Shown one piece after another: positions 1-7,744 of a stretch of 64,000 nt of DNA. Position 1 is the first letter of the stretch. Each line of letters begins with the position of its first letter. The stretch is taken from the NCBI RefSeq assembly GCF_003858635.1, contig NZ_RQJO01000007.1:435941-499940 (forward strand). The letters are read 5' to 3'. This stretch comes from Larkinella rosea. GTDB lineage: Bacteria > Bacteroidota > Bacteroidia > Cytophagales > Spirosomataceae. The notes under the pieces were generated by a model. The model was not told the origin of the DNA. It saw nothing but the letters and a program-made list of their open reading frames with translations, and searched no databases. Both the position numbers and the translations under genes were made by a program.

Positions 1-2
1 TG

Positions 3-1430
3 TTTGATTTCGTCGATTACATCTGCCTCGACGATGGCGAAGCTCCGCTGCTCTCTCTGCTGGATTACCTGGCGGGAAACCGCGAACGGGAGAGTTTGAA
101 GCGGGTGTATTCGCGGGTGAACGGCGTCGTGACGTACCACAACCAGAACCGGGAGCGGGATATTCCGCAACGCGATACCGGAACGCCCGACTACCGTGAT
201 TTACCGCTGAACGACTATTTATCAGTCATCGAAATCGTCAATCCGATGCACCGGCTCTGGAGCGACGGACGCTGGAACAAGCTGACGCTGGCGCACGGTT
301 GCTACTGGGGGAAATGCTCTTTTTGCGACGTAACGCTCGACTACATCAAACGCTACGAACCGCTGACGGCGGCTTTGCTCTGCGACCGGATCGAAGAAAT
401 GATCGAACAAACCGGCCAGAACGGTTTTCACTTTGTCGACGAAGCCGCTCCGCCCGCCTTGATGCGCGATCTGGCGCTGGAAATCATTCGCCGGAAGCTG
501 ACCGTGGTCTGGTGGACGAACATCCGGTTCGAAAAAAACTTCACGCCCGATCTGTGTCGCTTGTTGAAAGCGTCGGGCTGCATTGCGGTTTCCGGGGGGC
601 TGGAAGTGGCCTCGGACCGGCTACTCGAACGCATGAAAAAAGGCGTAACCGTGGCGCAGGTGGCCCGCGTAGCCGATGGATTCACCCAGGCGGGCATCAT
701 GGTCCACGCCTATCTGATGTACGGTTTTCCGACGCAAACCGCCCAGGAAACGATCGATTCGCTGGAAATGGTCCGGCAATTGTTCGAAGCCGGGATTGTG
801 CAATCGGGATTCTGGCACCGGTTTGCCATGACTGCCCACAGCCCGGTGGGTTTGCATCCGGCCGGGTTCGACGTGATGCGAATCGGCCCCGAAACCGGTT
901 TATTTGCCGACAACGATCTGGATCATGACGACCCGCTCGGCTGCGACCACGGCCAGTTCTCGGAAGGCTTACGGAAGTCGCTGTTCAATTACATGCACGG
1001 CGTGTGTTTCGAGTTTCCGCTCAAAAGCTGGTTTGACTTTAAAACGCCAACGACTACCATTCCCCCGAACTATATTGCGAAGAGTATACGCCAGTTGTCA
1101 GACAATGATTTTCGGCCCAATGCGCTCGTGATCTGGCTGGGGAGTGTGCCGAATCTTTCGGTGCTGGAAGTCAAAAAGGGTAAAAAGGTAGTTGAACTGG
1201 CCGAACTGGTTTTTTATTCGAAGAAAAACGAATGGGCGCTGGAAACGAGCGTGCCGGTGGGTGAGTGGCTGGCGAAAATCATGCCCCAACTGGTTATTGC
1301 CAAGCACGAACCCTGGTCCCTCGACGGCTTAAAAGCGGACTTTGAAACCGCCGGGTTAGGGAGCTTTGGGGACTTCATGCAGTCGGAAACCGGTCGAAGT
1401 TTGCGGCAGAATGGCCTGTTAGTGGTGTAA
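3..1430 (+). CDS. Radical SAM protein, 3' part (5' end off the window)
   Basis: This is a radical S-adenosylmethionine enzyme whose start lies left of the window. The frame is open back to base 3 and reads FDFVDYICLDDGE, a stretch resembling the end of the B12-binding-like domain that often precedes the radical SAM core. The [4Fe-4S] motif C-YWGK-C-SF-C is encoded at 300-326, giving CxxxxCxxC spacing in an HGCYWGKCSFCDV context. The SGGLEVASDRLL and YLMYGFPTQT segments match the glycine-rich and later strands of the radical SAM barrel. A TTG at 96 could be read as a start, but the conserved upstream reading argues against it. The substrate cannot be told from the sequence. Confidence is high for family and low for reaction. 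Confidence 0.88.
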   Translation, partial: FDFVDYICLDDGEAPLLSLLDYLAGNRERESLKRVYSRVNGVVTYHNQNRERDIPQRDTGTPDYRDLPLNDYLSVIEIVNPMHRLWSDGRWNKLTLAHGCYWGKCSFCDVTLDYIKRYEPLTAALLCDRIEEMIEQTGQNGFHFVDEAAPPALMRDLALEIIRRKLTVVWWTNIRFEKNFTPDLCRLLKASGCIAVSGGLEVASDRLLERMKKGVTVAQVARVADGFTQAGIMVHAYLMYGFPTQTAQETIDSLEMVRQLFEAGIVQSGFWHRFAMTAHSPVGLHPAGFDVMRIGPETGLFADNDLDHDDPLGCDHGQFSEGLRKSLFNYMHGVCFEFPLKSWFDFKTPTTTIPPNYIAKSIRQLSDNDFRPNALVIWLGSVPNLSVLEVKKGKKVVELAELVFYSKKNEWALETSVPVGEWLAKIMPQLVIAKHEPWSLDGLKADFETAGLGSFGDFMQSETGRSLRQNGLLVV

Positions 1431-1544
1431 TTAATAATCCTTTTTGCTGTCGCGCTTCGCCTGTTTGTCGGCACGTTTTTCCTTTAGTGTTTTCTCGGAC
1501 GGTTTTTTAGCGCTTCCTTTTGCGGGTGCTTTTTGCTGGGCCAT
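1431..1544 (-). CDS. Small lysine/alanine-rich protein (37 aa)
   Basis: A short frame starts with ATG at 1544 and ends in TAA immediately after the stop codon of the convergent radical SAM gene. It begins MAQQKAPAKGSAKKPSEK and ends RDSKKDY, with about one third Lys/Arg and no hydrophobic segment. Such a composition suggests a soluble nucleic-acid-binding or disordered protein, but no function is assigned. The frame is free of unusual codons, and this strand holds no competing gene. There is no clear Shine-Dalgarno sequence, which is usual in this phylum. It could be a chance frame, but its highly biased composition and its exact fit between two genes favour a real gene. Confidence 0.6.
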   Translation of the reverse strand: MAQQKAPAKGSAKKPSEKTLKEKRADKQAKRDSKKDY

Positions 1545-1730
1545 GATGCTTGAAATTTGAGTTTGGCAGGAATAGATGGAAGAAAGTAGGATAAACTATA
1601 AGTTACCAATCTCTTGTTTTCGGCTCTATTCGCTAATGTCGTATAAGGTAGCCTTAAAAACGGAATAAGTACGTCAATCGGGCATAAAAAAGAAGATTAC
1701 TTCAAAAAACGCCGGTTTCACATCTTGAGC

Positions 1731-1738
1731 TATCTTTG
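1731..1738 (+). promoter_or_regulatory. Bacteroidota -7 promoter box TATCTTTG
   Basis: TATCTTTG fits the TAnnTTTG -7 consensus of the Bacteroidota primary sigma factor and lies 25 bases before the ATG of the VF530-like gene. No good TTTG -33 box is seen at the expected distance. Confidence 0.5.
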
Positions 1739-1763
1739 CGCCTGATTGTAACCATTTCCTGAG

Positions 1764-1985
1764 ATGACTCCTTCGCAGCCCAATAATCCGCTTCACGGCA
1801 AAACCCTCGAACTGATTCTAACGGAACTGGTCGATCATTTCGGCTGGGAGCGTTTGGGCCAGCGCATCCCCATACGGTGTTTTACCGACAATCCGAGCAT
1901 CAAATCCAGTCTGACTTTTTTGCGAAAAACGCCCTGGGCGCGCCAGAAGGTGGAGGAATTGTATCTGAGAATTAAAACCAAGTAA
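1764..1985 (+). CDS. VF530 family (DUF2132) DNA-binding protein
   Basis: This 73-residue protein matches the VF530/DUF2132 family, small helical proteins named after a Vibrio fischeri structure and thought to bind DNA. The family signature is nearly complete: [20 protein letters not shown], then IPIRCF, then [17 protein letters not shown] and a KVEELY tail. Length is typical of the family. The ATG at 1764 follows a TATCTTTG -7 box. The next gene starts 27 bases downstream but encodes an exported glycosidase, so a shared job is doubtful. The biological role of the family is not established. Confidence 0.9.
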   Translation: MTPSQPNNPLHGKTLELILTELVDHFGWERLGQRIPIRCFTDNPSIKSSLTFLRKTPWARQKVEELYLRIKTK

Positions 1986-2012
1986 CTCCAATTGAATTGA
2001 CTAACCCGACTT

Positions 2013-2936
2013 ATGAAAAAAGCCTACCCTTTACTCCTGGTTTCTGCATTATTTATTGGCTGGATTTCGTCCGAAAAACCGGCTCCGAATCCGGAGTTTC
2101 CGGCTGAAATCATCCAATTTAAATCGTATCCACACAACCCGGTTTTTGCCGGTACCGGTTCGGATACCTGGGATAATAAAATTCGGGAACGGGGTTTTAT
2201 TCTGCGGGAAGGCAACGAATGGTATCTGTGGTATACCGGGTATGAAGCTGGAAAAGACAAGACTAAATTTCTCGGTTATGCTACTTCGACGGACGGTTTT
2301 ACGTGGAAACGATACGCTGATAATCCGATTCATAAAGCCGACTGGGTGGAAGATATGTCGGTTTGGAAGTCTGGTAAAACGTATTACATGTTCGCGGAAG
2401 GAAAGGATGATGTTGCACACATCCTGACCTCAACCGACCGAATTCACTGGCAGGAACAGGGACCGATTGCTATTTATTATACCGACGGAAAACCGCTCAC
2501 CAAAGGTCCGTATGGCACCCCGGCGGTTTGGAAAGAGGGTAACACCTGGTATTTGTTTTACGAGCGCAATGATGCTGCGGTCTGGCTGGCAACTTCAAAC
2601 GATATGAAACGATGGACGAACGTTCAGGACGAGCCGGTTTTGAAAATGGGTCCCGAAAAGTACGATCAGTTTGCGGTGGCTGCCAATCAGGTTATCCGCT
2701 ATAAAGGGCTCTATTATATGTATTACCACGCTTCGGCGTTCAAAGACTGGCGGGCGTGGTCGACCAACGTAGCGGTTTCGAAAGACCTGATTCACTGGAA
2801 AAAGTACGCTAACAATCCCATTCTTGGCGACAATAAATCGAGCGGTATTTTAGTGAACGACGGGACCAATTACCGCCTGTATACCATGCACCCGGAAGTG
2901 AATGTTTATCTGCCAGCTGGAAAACCGGCCAACTAA
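2013..2936 (+). CDS. Exported five-bladed beta-propeller glycosidase-like protein
   Basis: The product has an N-terminal signal peptide (MKKAYPLLLVSALFIGWISS) and then repeated blades such as WYLWYTGYE, GYATSTDGFTWKRY, YYMFAEGKDD, ILTSTDRIHWQE and WYLFYERNDAA. These are hallmarks of the GH43/GH32/GH62/GH117/GH130 five-bladed propeller superfamily. The catalytic acids cannot be assigned with certainty. The following gene, 27 bases away on the same strand, is a clearer GH43 member, so the two probably form an operon for periplasmic or surface cleavage of plant-type arabinosyl or xylosyl polysaccharides (inference). There is no adjacent SusC/SusD pair. Confidence 0.75.
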   Translation: MKKAYPLLLVSALFIGWISSEKPAPNPEFPAEIIQFKSYPHNPVFAGTGSDTWDNKIRERGFILREGNEWYLWYTGYEAGKDKTKFLGYATSTDGFTWKRYADNPIHKADWVEDMSVWKSGKTYYMFAEGKDDVAHILTSTDRIHWQEQGPIAIYYTDGKPLTKGPYGTPAVWKEGNTWYLFYERNDAAVWLATSNDMKRWTNVQDEPVLKMGPEKYDQFAVAANQVIRYKGLYYMYYHASAFKDWRAWSTNVAVSKDLIHWKKYANNPILGDNKSSGILVNDGTNYRLYTMHPEVNVYLPAGKPAN

Positions 2937-2963
2937 AACCATTAACTGCTCCATTCTTAATTT

Positions 2964-3971
2964 ATGAAAAAATCTGGCTTATTTTCTGCGCTTTTTTGTT
3001 TACTCCTGACGGTTTTAGTACGCCCTTCGGCGACTGCTCAACCTGCTGCCGGTAAGAAAAAAATGTCCGGGAATCCGATATTTCCGGGTTGGTACGCTGA
3101 CCCGGAAGGGATTATATTTGGAAACAAATACTGGATTTATCCGACGTATTCAGCACCCTATAAAGAGCAGGTTTTTATGGATGCTTTTTCGTCGCCGGAT
3201 CTGGTAACCTGGACCAAACACAGCCGGATTGTCGATACCACCGCCATCAAATGGGCCTGGCGGGCGATGTGGGCCCCCGCCATCGTTGAGAAAGGGGGAA
3301 AGTATTACCTCTTTTTTGGCGCGAACGATATTCAGAATGACAAAAGTCCTGGCGGAATAGGCATCGCTGTGGCCGATAATCCGGGCGGGCCTTTCAAGGA
3401 TTACCTGGGGAAACCGCTGATCGACAAGTTTATTAATGGCGCGCAGCCGATCGACCAGTTTGTTTTTAAGGACAAAGACGGGCAGTATTACCTGATTTAT
3501 GGCGGCTGGCGGCATTGCAACATTGCCAAATTGAAAGATGATTTTACGGGTTTTGTGCCATTTCCCGACGGAACGACGTTCAAGGAAATTACACCCAAAG
3601 GGTACGTGGAAGGGCCGTTTATGTTTATCCGGAACGGTAAATATTACTTCATGTGGTCGGAAGGTGGCTGGACCGGACCGGATTATTCCGTGGCCTATGC
3701 CATGTCCGATTCGCCGTTTGGGCCGTTTGAACGCATCGATAAAATCCTGAAGCAGGACCCGAACGTCGCGACCGGAGCGGGCCACCATTCCGTGATTCAG
3801 GTGCCGGGCAAAGACCAGTGGTATATCGTATATCACCGACGTCCGCTCACCGAAACCGATGGGAACCACCGCGAAACCTGCATCGATGTGATGTCATTTG
3901 ATGCCAAGGGGCTTATAAAACCGGTGCAGATTACCGTCGAGGGGGTGAAACCGCAGCCCTTGCGGAAATAA
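2964..3971 (+). CDS. GH43 family glycoside hydrolase, exported
   Basis: This 335-residue enzyme carries a signal peptide ending at about residue 25 (SATAQ) and a single five-bladed propeller domain. The three GH43 catalytic acids are in place: Asp46 in GWYADPEG (base), Asp164 in QPIDQFVF (pKa modulator) and Glu216 in GYVEGPF (acid). GH43 enzymes invert glycosidic bonds, usually of alpha-L-arabinofuranosides or beta-D-xylosides; the exact substrate is not visible. It is the second gene of a propeller-glycosidase pair. Its stop lies two bases from the stop of the convergent MFS gene, leaving no room for a separate terminator. Confidence 0.88.
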   Translation: MKKSGLFSALFCLLLTVLVRPSATAQPAAGKKKMSGNPIFPGWYADPEGIIFGNKYWIYPTYSAPYKEQVFMDAFSSPDLVTWTKHSRIVDTTAIKWAWRAMWAPAIVEKGGKYYLFFGANDIQNDKSPGGIGIAVADNPGGPFKDYLGKPLIDKFINGAQPIDQFVFKDKDGQYYLIYGGWRHCNIAKLKDDFTGFVPFPDGTTFKEITPKGYVEGPFMFIRNGKYYFMWSEGGWTGPDYSVAYAMSDSPFGPFERIDKILKQDPNVATGAGHHSVIQVPGKDQWYIVYHRRPLTETDGNHRETCIDVMSFDAKGLIKPVQITVEGVKPQPLRK

Positions 3972-3973
3972 CC

Positions 3974-5140
3974 TCAGGATCTGTAATGATCTGGTAATCT
4001 GCTGACTATCCAGACCATCAGTAGACCTAACAGTGATAGAAGTCCAAACGACCACCGGAGATTGAGCGCTTCGGCCAGAAAACCGACCACCGGCGGAACG
4101 ATCAGGAAACCCAAATAGGCAATCGTGGAAACGGCGGCAATCACCGGGCCGGTTTCCGCCCGTTTGGATTGCGTGGCCAGGCTCAATACAAGCGGAACGA
4201 CGCAGGACGTGCCAAAGCCGACCATGATGAACCCCAATCCGGCAACTACAACGTTGGGAAAAACGGCAGCCAGTAACAACCCGCTGGCCATGAGAAGACC
4301 GCTGAAGGTCAGCACGGTTTTCTTGTTGAACCGATTGACGAGCCAGTCACCGGAAAACCGCCCGATGGTCATAGCGCTCATGTAGGCCACAAAACCAAGT
4401 GCGATGATTTCCGTAGGCGCGCGTACGATTTTTTGAAAATAAATACCGCTCCAGTCGTACATGATGCCTTCGAAAGCCATCGATGCGAACGACATCAGCC
4501 CGAATTTCAGCAACGCCCGGTCCGGTAACACAAAACCGGTCCGGGAGTTCGACTTTCCGGCCGGTTCAGGGATCGTGTTGGGAAACAAAGCAAGAGCAAC
4601 CAGCGTCAGAAAAATGCTGACAAGCATGAAATGCCCGGAAGGCAGCACGTGGATCGAAATCATGAAGGAGCCCAATGCCGCACCGGCAAAACCGGCAATG
4701 CTCCAGATCCCGTGAAACGATGTCAAAATGGAACGTTTGTAAAGGGCCTGAACGCCAATGGATTGTGCGTTGACGGAAATGCTGAGTTGGTTTCGGGCCG
4801 CACCGAAGCAGAATAGCACGAAGGCCAGTTGCCACGTCTGGTTGACCTGACCCAGCAATACCAGCATAATATTCAGAAAAACCGCCCCGACCAGCACCAT
4901 GATCCGGCTGCTGAACCGGCCGATCAGCATGCCGGTGAGCGGGAGCGTCAGGATCAGGCCCAGCGGCATGGCGAATAAAACCGCTCCCAATTGCGCTTCG
5001 TTCAGCCTCAGTTGCTGTTGTAGCGACGGAATGCGCGAGGCCCAGGTGGCAAATCCAAAACCGGAAATGAAGAAAAAACCGGCGATGGAAAACCGGATTC
5101 GGCGGGGTGACTTGAACGTATTCGGTGTGCTGATGGCCAA
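3974..5140 (-). CDS. Major facilitator superfamily transporter
   Basis: A 12-helix MFS permease with the usual helix pattern and a loop-2-like GMLIGRFSSRIMVLVGA segment. It resembles the YbjJ/FucP-like branch (WASRIPSLQQQLRLNEAQLG after helix 1), whose substrates are mostly unknown. The frame is open to an ATG at 5221, but that extension (MRHWNKDL...) would be encoded by an intergenic palindrome at 5152-5238. A TTG at 5140 gives the natural N-terminus MAISTPNTFKSPRR followed directly by helix 1, so I prefer it. The gene converges on the GH43 gene with a two-base gap. Export of a small molecule is likely; import cannot be excluded. Confidence 0.82.
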   Translation of the reverse strand: MAISTPNTFKSPRRIRFSIAGFFFISGFGFATWASRIPSLQQQLRLNEAQLGAVLFAMPLGLILTLPLTGMLIGRFSSRIMVLVGAVFLNIMLVLLGQVNQTWQLAFVLFCFGAARNQLSISVNAQSIGVQALYKRSILTSFHGIWSIAGFAGAALGSFMISIHVLPSGHFMLVSIFLTLVALALFPNTIPEPAGKSNSRTGFVLPDRALLKFGLMSFASMAFEGIMYDWSGIYFQKIVRAPTEIIALGFVAYMSAMTIGRFSGDWLVNRFNKKTVLTFSGLLMASGLLLAAVFPNVVVAGLGFIMVGFGTSCVVPLVLSLATQSKRAETGPVIAAVSTIAYLGFLIVPPVVGFLAEALNLRWSFGLLSLLGLLMVWIVSRLPDHYRS

Positions 5141-5151
5141 GGTATTTTGGA

Positions 5152-5238
5152 GAGCAACGAGATGAGACGTGAGACAATGGAATTGGGACGACGCGAACAG
5201 GTCTTTATTCCAGTGTCTCACCTCTCATCTCTTTACTC
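5152..5238. repeat. Long intergenic inverted repeat (arms 32 nt, 28 matching)
   Basis: The left arm 5152-5183 and right arm 5207-5238 are reverse complements at 28 of 32 positions around a 23-nt loop; the core is GAGATGAGA-x-GTGAGACA-x-TGGAAT. It sits between the stop of the small membrane protein gene and the start of the MFS gene, both on the minus strand, and there is no T-run. It could form an RNA hairpin or a DNA cruciform and may be a dispersed palindromic element. Confidence 0.8.
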
Positions 5239-5624
5239 TATTTACTGGACGCTCGTTTCAGAATGCCGCCCACGAAACTACCCAGAAATGTCAGGAAAAT
5301 GGAGCCGTAGAGGCAAAAAAGTTCGAGCTCCTGTTTACCGCCATTCTCCGGAACTGCGGTGAAAAACGTATACCCAACCCAGAGAATGACAACCTGTAAT
5401 ACCGCCAGAATCCAGCCTTTTCGGGGTTCGAGAAAACCGATGACAGCCGCCGAAACGGCCGCCAGCGAATACGGCCAGTGAACCACGGTTGCCCATTTGA
5501 TGATTACCAGCAACAAAATGCTATTGGCCAAAACCAGCGCTATATTGATGAGTAACCGGACATTGAAAAAGGGTTCACGGACGTATGAATCGCCGGAAGA
5601 GGATGAATGGGAGGGATGCGTCAT
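5238..5624 (-). CDS. Small integral membrane protein
   Basis: About 128 residues with four predicted hydrophobic segments: LLINIALVLANSILLLVII, the SLAAVSAAVIGFL region, ILAVLQVVILWVGYTFF and FCLYGSIFLTFLGSFVGGIL. The frame is open to 5672, but that would overlap the dsbA-like gene; ATG 5624 gives MTHPSHSSSSGDSYVRE and starts 20 bases after the dsbA-like stop. It is probably co-transcribed with that gene. I do not recognise a family and assign no function. Its stop codon abuts a long inverted repeat that could end the transcript. Confidence 0.6.
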   Translation of the reverse strand: MTHPSHSSSSGDSYVREPFFNVRLLINIALVLANSILLLVIIKWATVVHWPYSLAAVSAAVIGFLEPRKGWILAVLQVVILWVGYTFFTAVPENGGKQELELFCLYGSIFLTFLGSFVGGILKRASSK

Positions 5625-5644
5625 GGGGGATATTTTTTGCGAAA

Positions 5645-6352
5645 TTACGCACAATTTCCATCCGGCGTACATACCGCTCCCTGAATAGTAACCGGCTCAG
5701 TAACAGGGTTTACTTCTTCCCATTCGCCAAATGATTTTTTCAGGGCACCCAGAAACGTTTCGGGAGCCTGTGCACCGGAAACGGCGTATTTCTGGTTAAA
5801 GACGAAGAACGGAACGCCGGTAACGCCCACCTGACGGGCTTCGTTGATATCGGCTTTCACTTCGTTGCGGTATTGATCGGACGCCAGAACCTGTTTGACT
5901 TCCTCGGAGTCCAGCCCAATTTCAACGCCCAGCCGAAGCAGGGTTTCGTGATCGGCGGTGTTGAGTCCTTCCGTGAAATACGCTTTGAAAAGCCGCTCTT
6001 CCATCGCATCACCCTGGCCGTGTTTTTTGGCTAGCTGAACTACACGGTGCGCGTCGAATGAGTTGGCTATTATGGCTTTATCAAAGTCATACTGAAGTCC
6101 TACTTCACGTGCCATATTGGTGACATAATCGTTCATTTGCCGGGCATAACCGAGTGTCCAGCCTTTCACTTCGGCCAGGTATTCCGTCACACTCCGGGTG
6201 GGATCGGTTTCCTGAGCCGGATTAAGCTGAAAGCTTTTCCACTCAATTTCAATCGAATCTTTATTTTCAAACTGGGCCAGTGCGGTTTCAAATTTCCGCT
6301 TCCCGATGTAGCAAAACGGACACATCACGTCCGACCAGATTTCTACTTTCAT
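5645..6352 (-). CDS. DsbA family oxidoreductase, FrnE-like
   Basis: A 235-residue cytoplasmic thioredoxin-fold protein of the FrnE/2-hydroxychromene-2-carboxylate isomerase branch. It has no signal peptide. The redox motif is C11-P-F-C14 in SDVMCPFCYIGKRKF, and the cis-proline loop is GVTGVPFFVFN. The C-terminus ends GAVCTPDGNCA and adds a second cysteine pair spaced C-x5-C; a second C-terminal pair (C-x4-C) is known from Deinococcus FrnE, where it takes part in disulfide chemistry. It is a probable disulfide isomerase or oxidoreductase in oxidative-stress response. It is likely the first gene of an operon with the small membrane protein. Confidence 0.87.
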   Translation of the reverse strand: MKVEIWSDVMCPFCYIGKRKFETALAQFENKDSIEIEWKSFQLNPAQETDPTRSVTEYLAEVKGWTLGYARQMNDYVTNMAREVGLQYDFDKAIIANSFDAHRVVQLAKKHGQGDAMEERLFKAYFTEGLNTADHETLLRLGVEIGLDSEEVKQVLASDQYRNEVKADINEARQVGVTGVPFFVFNQKYAVSGAQAPETFLGALKKSFGEWEEVNPVTEPVTIQGAVCTPDGNCA

Positions 6353-6427
6353 GATTTTTTGGGTATGAATTCAACGGAATTTATTTCAATACATCATTGT
6401 CCAATCACCCGAATTCGTGTTGGTACA

Positions 6428-7507
6428 TTAATAAGGTTTTGGCGTCGAATTTGGTTCAGTTCCGGCCACGATTGGGCTGCTGATTTTAGCCAGAAGTGGC
6501 AGTTTGACGGTAAACTGCCCGTCGTTTTCCTGAATGGTGGGTACTACCTGCCCCAGCATGGTGTATTTGGCCAGAATATTGGACAGACCGACGCCGTTGG
6601 AAAGCACGCGCGATGGCTTCCGCTGGAGATTGTTCGTGACCTGAATCCAGCCATCGGGGATGGTTTCGATCCGGATCGTAAGGGGTTGATCGGCCATTAC
6701 AATGTTGTGTTTCACCGCGTTTTCAATCAATAATTGCAGCGTCAAAGGCGGAATTCGGTACGACTGCGCATCGGCATCGATTCGGAGATCAATGGTTAAC
6801 CCGTTCCCGTAGCGGGTTTTGAGCAAATGGGCGTACGATTGCACAAAACCAAGTTCCGATTTCAACTCCGTCAGATTCTCTTCGTTGGCCCGCAAAACAT
6901 ACCGGTAAACCGTGCTGAGTTCTTCGGCAAAGATTTCGGCCTGCTGCGGATTTTCGCCAATCAAAGAAATCAGCGAATTGAGGCTGTTGAACAGAAAATG
7001 CGGATTGACCTGTTGTTTCAGCACATCCAGTTGCTGCTGCATGTGGAGGTGTTTCAACCGGTACTCGCGCTGTTCGCTCCGGAGCCACTGATTGTAGGTA
7101 TAAACCGATTCGTGTAAACCCGCCGAAATGATGTTCGTCACGAAACCGATCATCAAAATCCAGGGCAGTGTGTTCAAATTATACGGATAATCGAGCCAAT
7201 GATACAGGCCAAACAGGCTAAGGACCATCAAACTGGTGCCAACGACGTAAACGAATACACTGTAAAGCAGTCGTTTACTGAATTGATTTAGGTGGGTATA
7301 CCGAAACCGGAGGTATTTCATCCAGAGCGTCAGGCTGACGGACAAAAGGATGGCCAGGACACAAATCACGGCTGAAGAGCCTAAAAAAAGGGTCATGTCA
7401 CTGACGTACCGATTACCGAAAATGACGTAATTGGCGATAAAAACAGCCGGAAAGTTAATGGCGACCACCAGCACATCTGTGCGGTCGAACCGGGCCCACT
7501 GGTTCAT
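6428..7507 (-). CDS. LytS-type sensor histidine kinase
   Basis: This 359-residue membrane kinase has four hydrophobic segments in residues 12-135, a coiled linker (LKHLHMQQQLDVLKQQ), then the His_kinase domain of the LytS/YehU class. The phospho-acceptor is His170 in QQVNPHFLFNSLNSL, the N box is LLIENAVKHN (about 260-268), and the G box is NGVGLSNIL. It is divergent from, and clearly paralogous to, the kinase at 7745; they share PLTLQLL-ENAVKHN, DQPLTIRI and NNLQRK. No LytTR response regulator lies nearby, so its partner must be encoded elsewhere. A TATCTTTG box on this strand at 7604-7611 could drive it. Confidence 0.88.
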   Translation of the reverse strand: MNQWARFDRTDVLVVAINFPAVFIANYVIFGNRYVSDMTLFLGSSAVICVLAILLSVSLTLWMKYLRFRYTHLNQFSKRLLYSVFVYVVGTSLMVLSLFGLYHWLDYPYNLNTLPWILMIGFVTNIISAGLHESVYTYNQWLRSEQREYRLKHLHMQQQLDVLKQQVNPHFLFNSLNSLISLIGENPQQAEIFAEELSTVYRYVLRANEENLTELKSELGFVQSYAHLLKTRYGNGLTIDLRIDADAQSYRIPPLTLQLLIENAVKHNIVMADQPLTIRIETIPDGWIQVTNNLQRKPSRVLSNGVGLSNILAKYTMLGQVVPTIQENDGQFTVKLPLLAKISSPIVAGTEPNSTPKPY

Positions 7508-7603
7508 AACGGTTTACGTTTTGGGATTACTGTTGTCGGCGGGACCCTGCTGCGTTGCATCGGGCCTGGCGGGAAAACCGCCCCGAAAACCATGTGCCGG
7601 CCA

Positions 7604-7611
7604 CAAAGATA
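7604..7611 (-). promoter_or_regulatory. Minus-strand -7 box TATCTTTG
   Basis: Read on the minus strand, these bases are TATCTTTG, a perfect TAnnTTTG -7 box about 95 bases upstream of the kinase start at 7507. No convincing -33 TTTG is present. The divergent plus-strand gene has only a weaker TACATTTA at 7688-7695. Confidence 0.45.
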
Positions 7612-7744
7612 ATGTATTGGGATTGAGCCGGACCATTCGTTGCTTCCGTTGCCTCATTTGCCTATTAAATCTGGTTGGGCTTTTTTGTACATTTACGTTT
7701 CATTCTGTTATTGAGAACGTGTCTACGATTCCTTTTTCGCTGAA

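Noticed and set aside
2013-3971. A SusC/SusD polysaccharide utilisation locus around the GH43 pair
   Set aside because: No SusC- or SusD-like gene lies within several kilobases; the only TonB receptor (44512) has no SusD partner.
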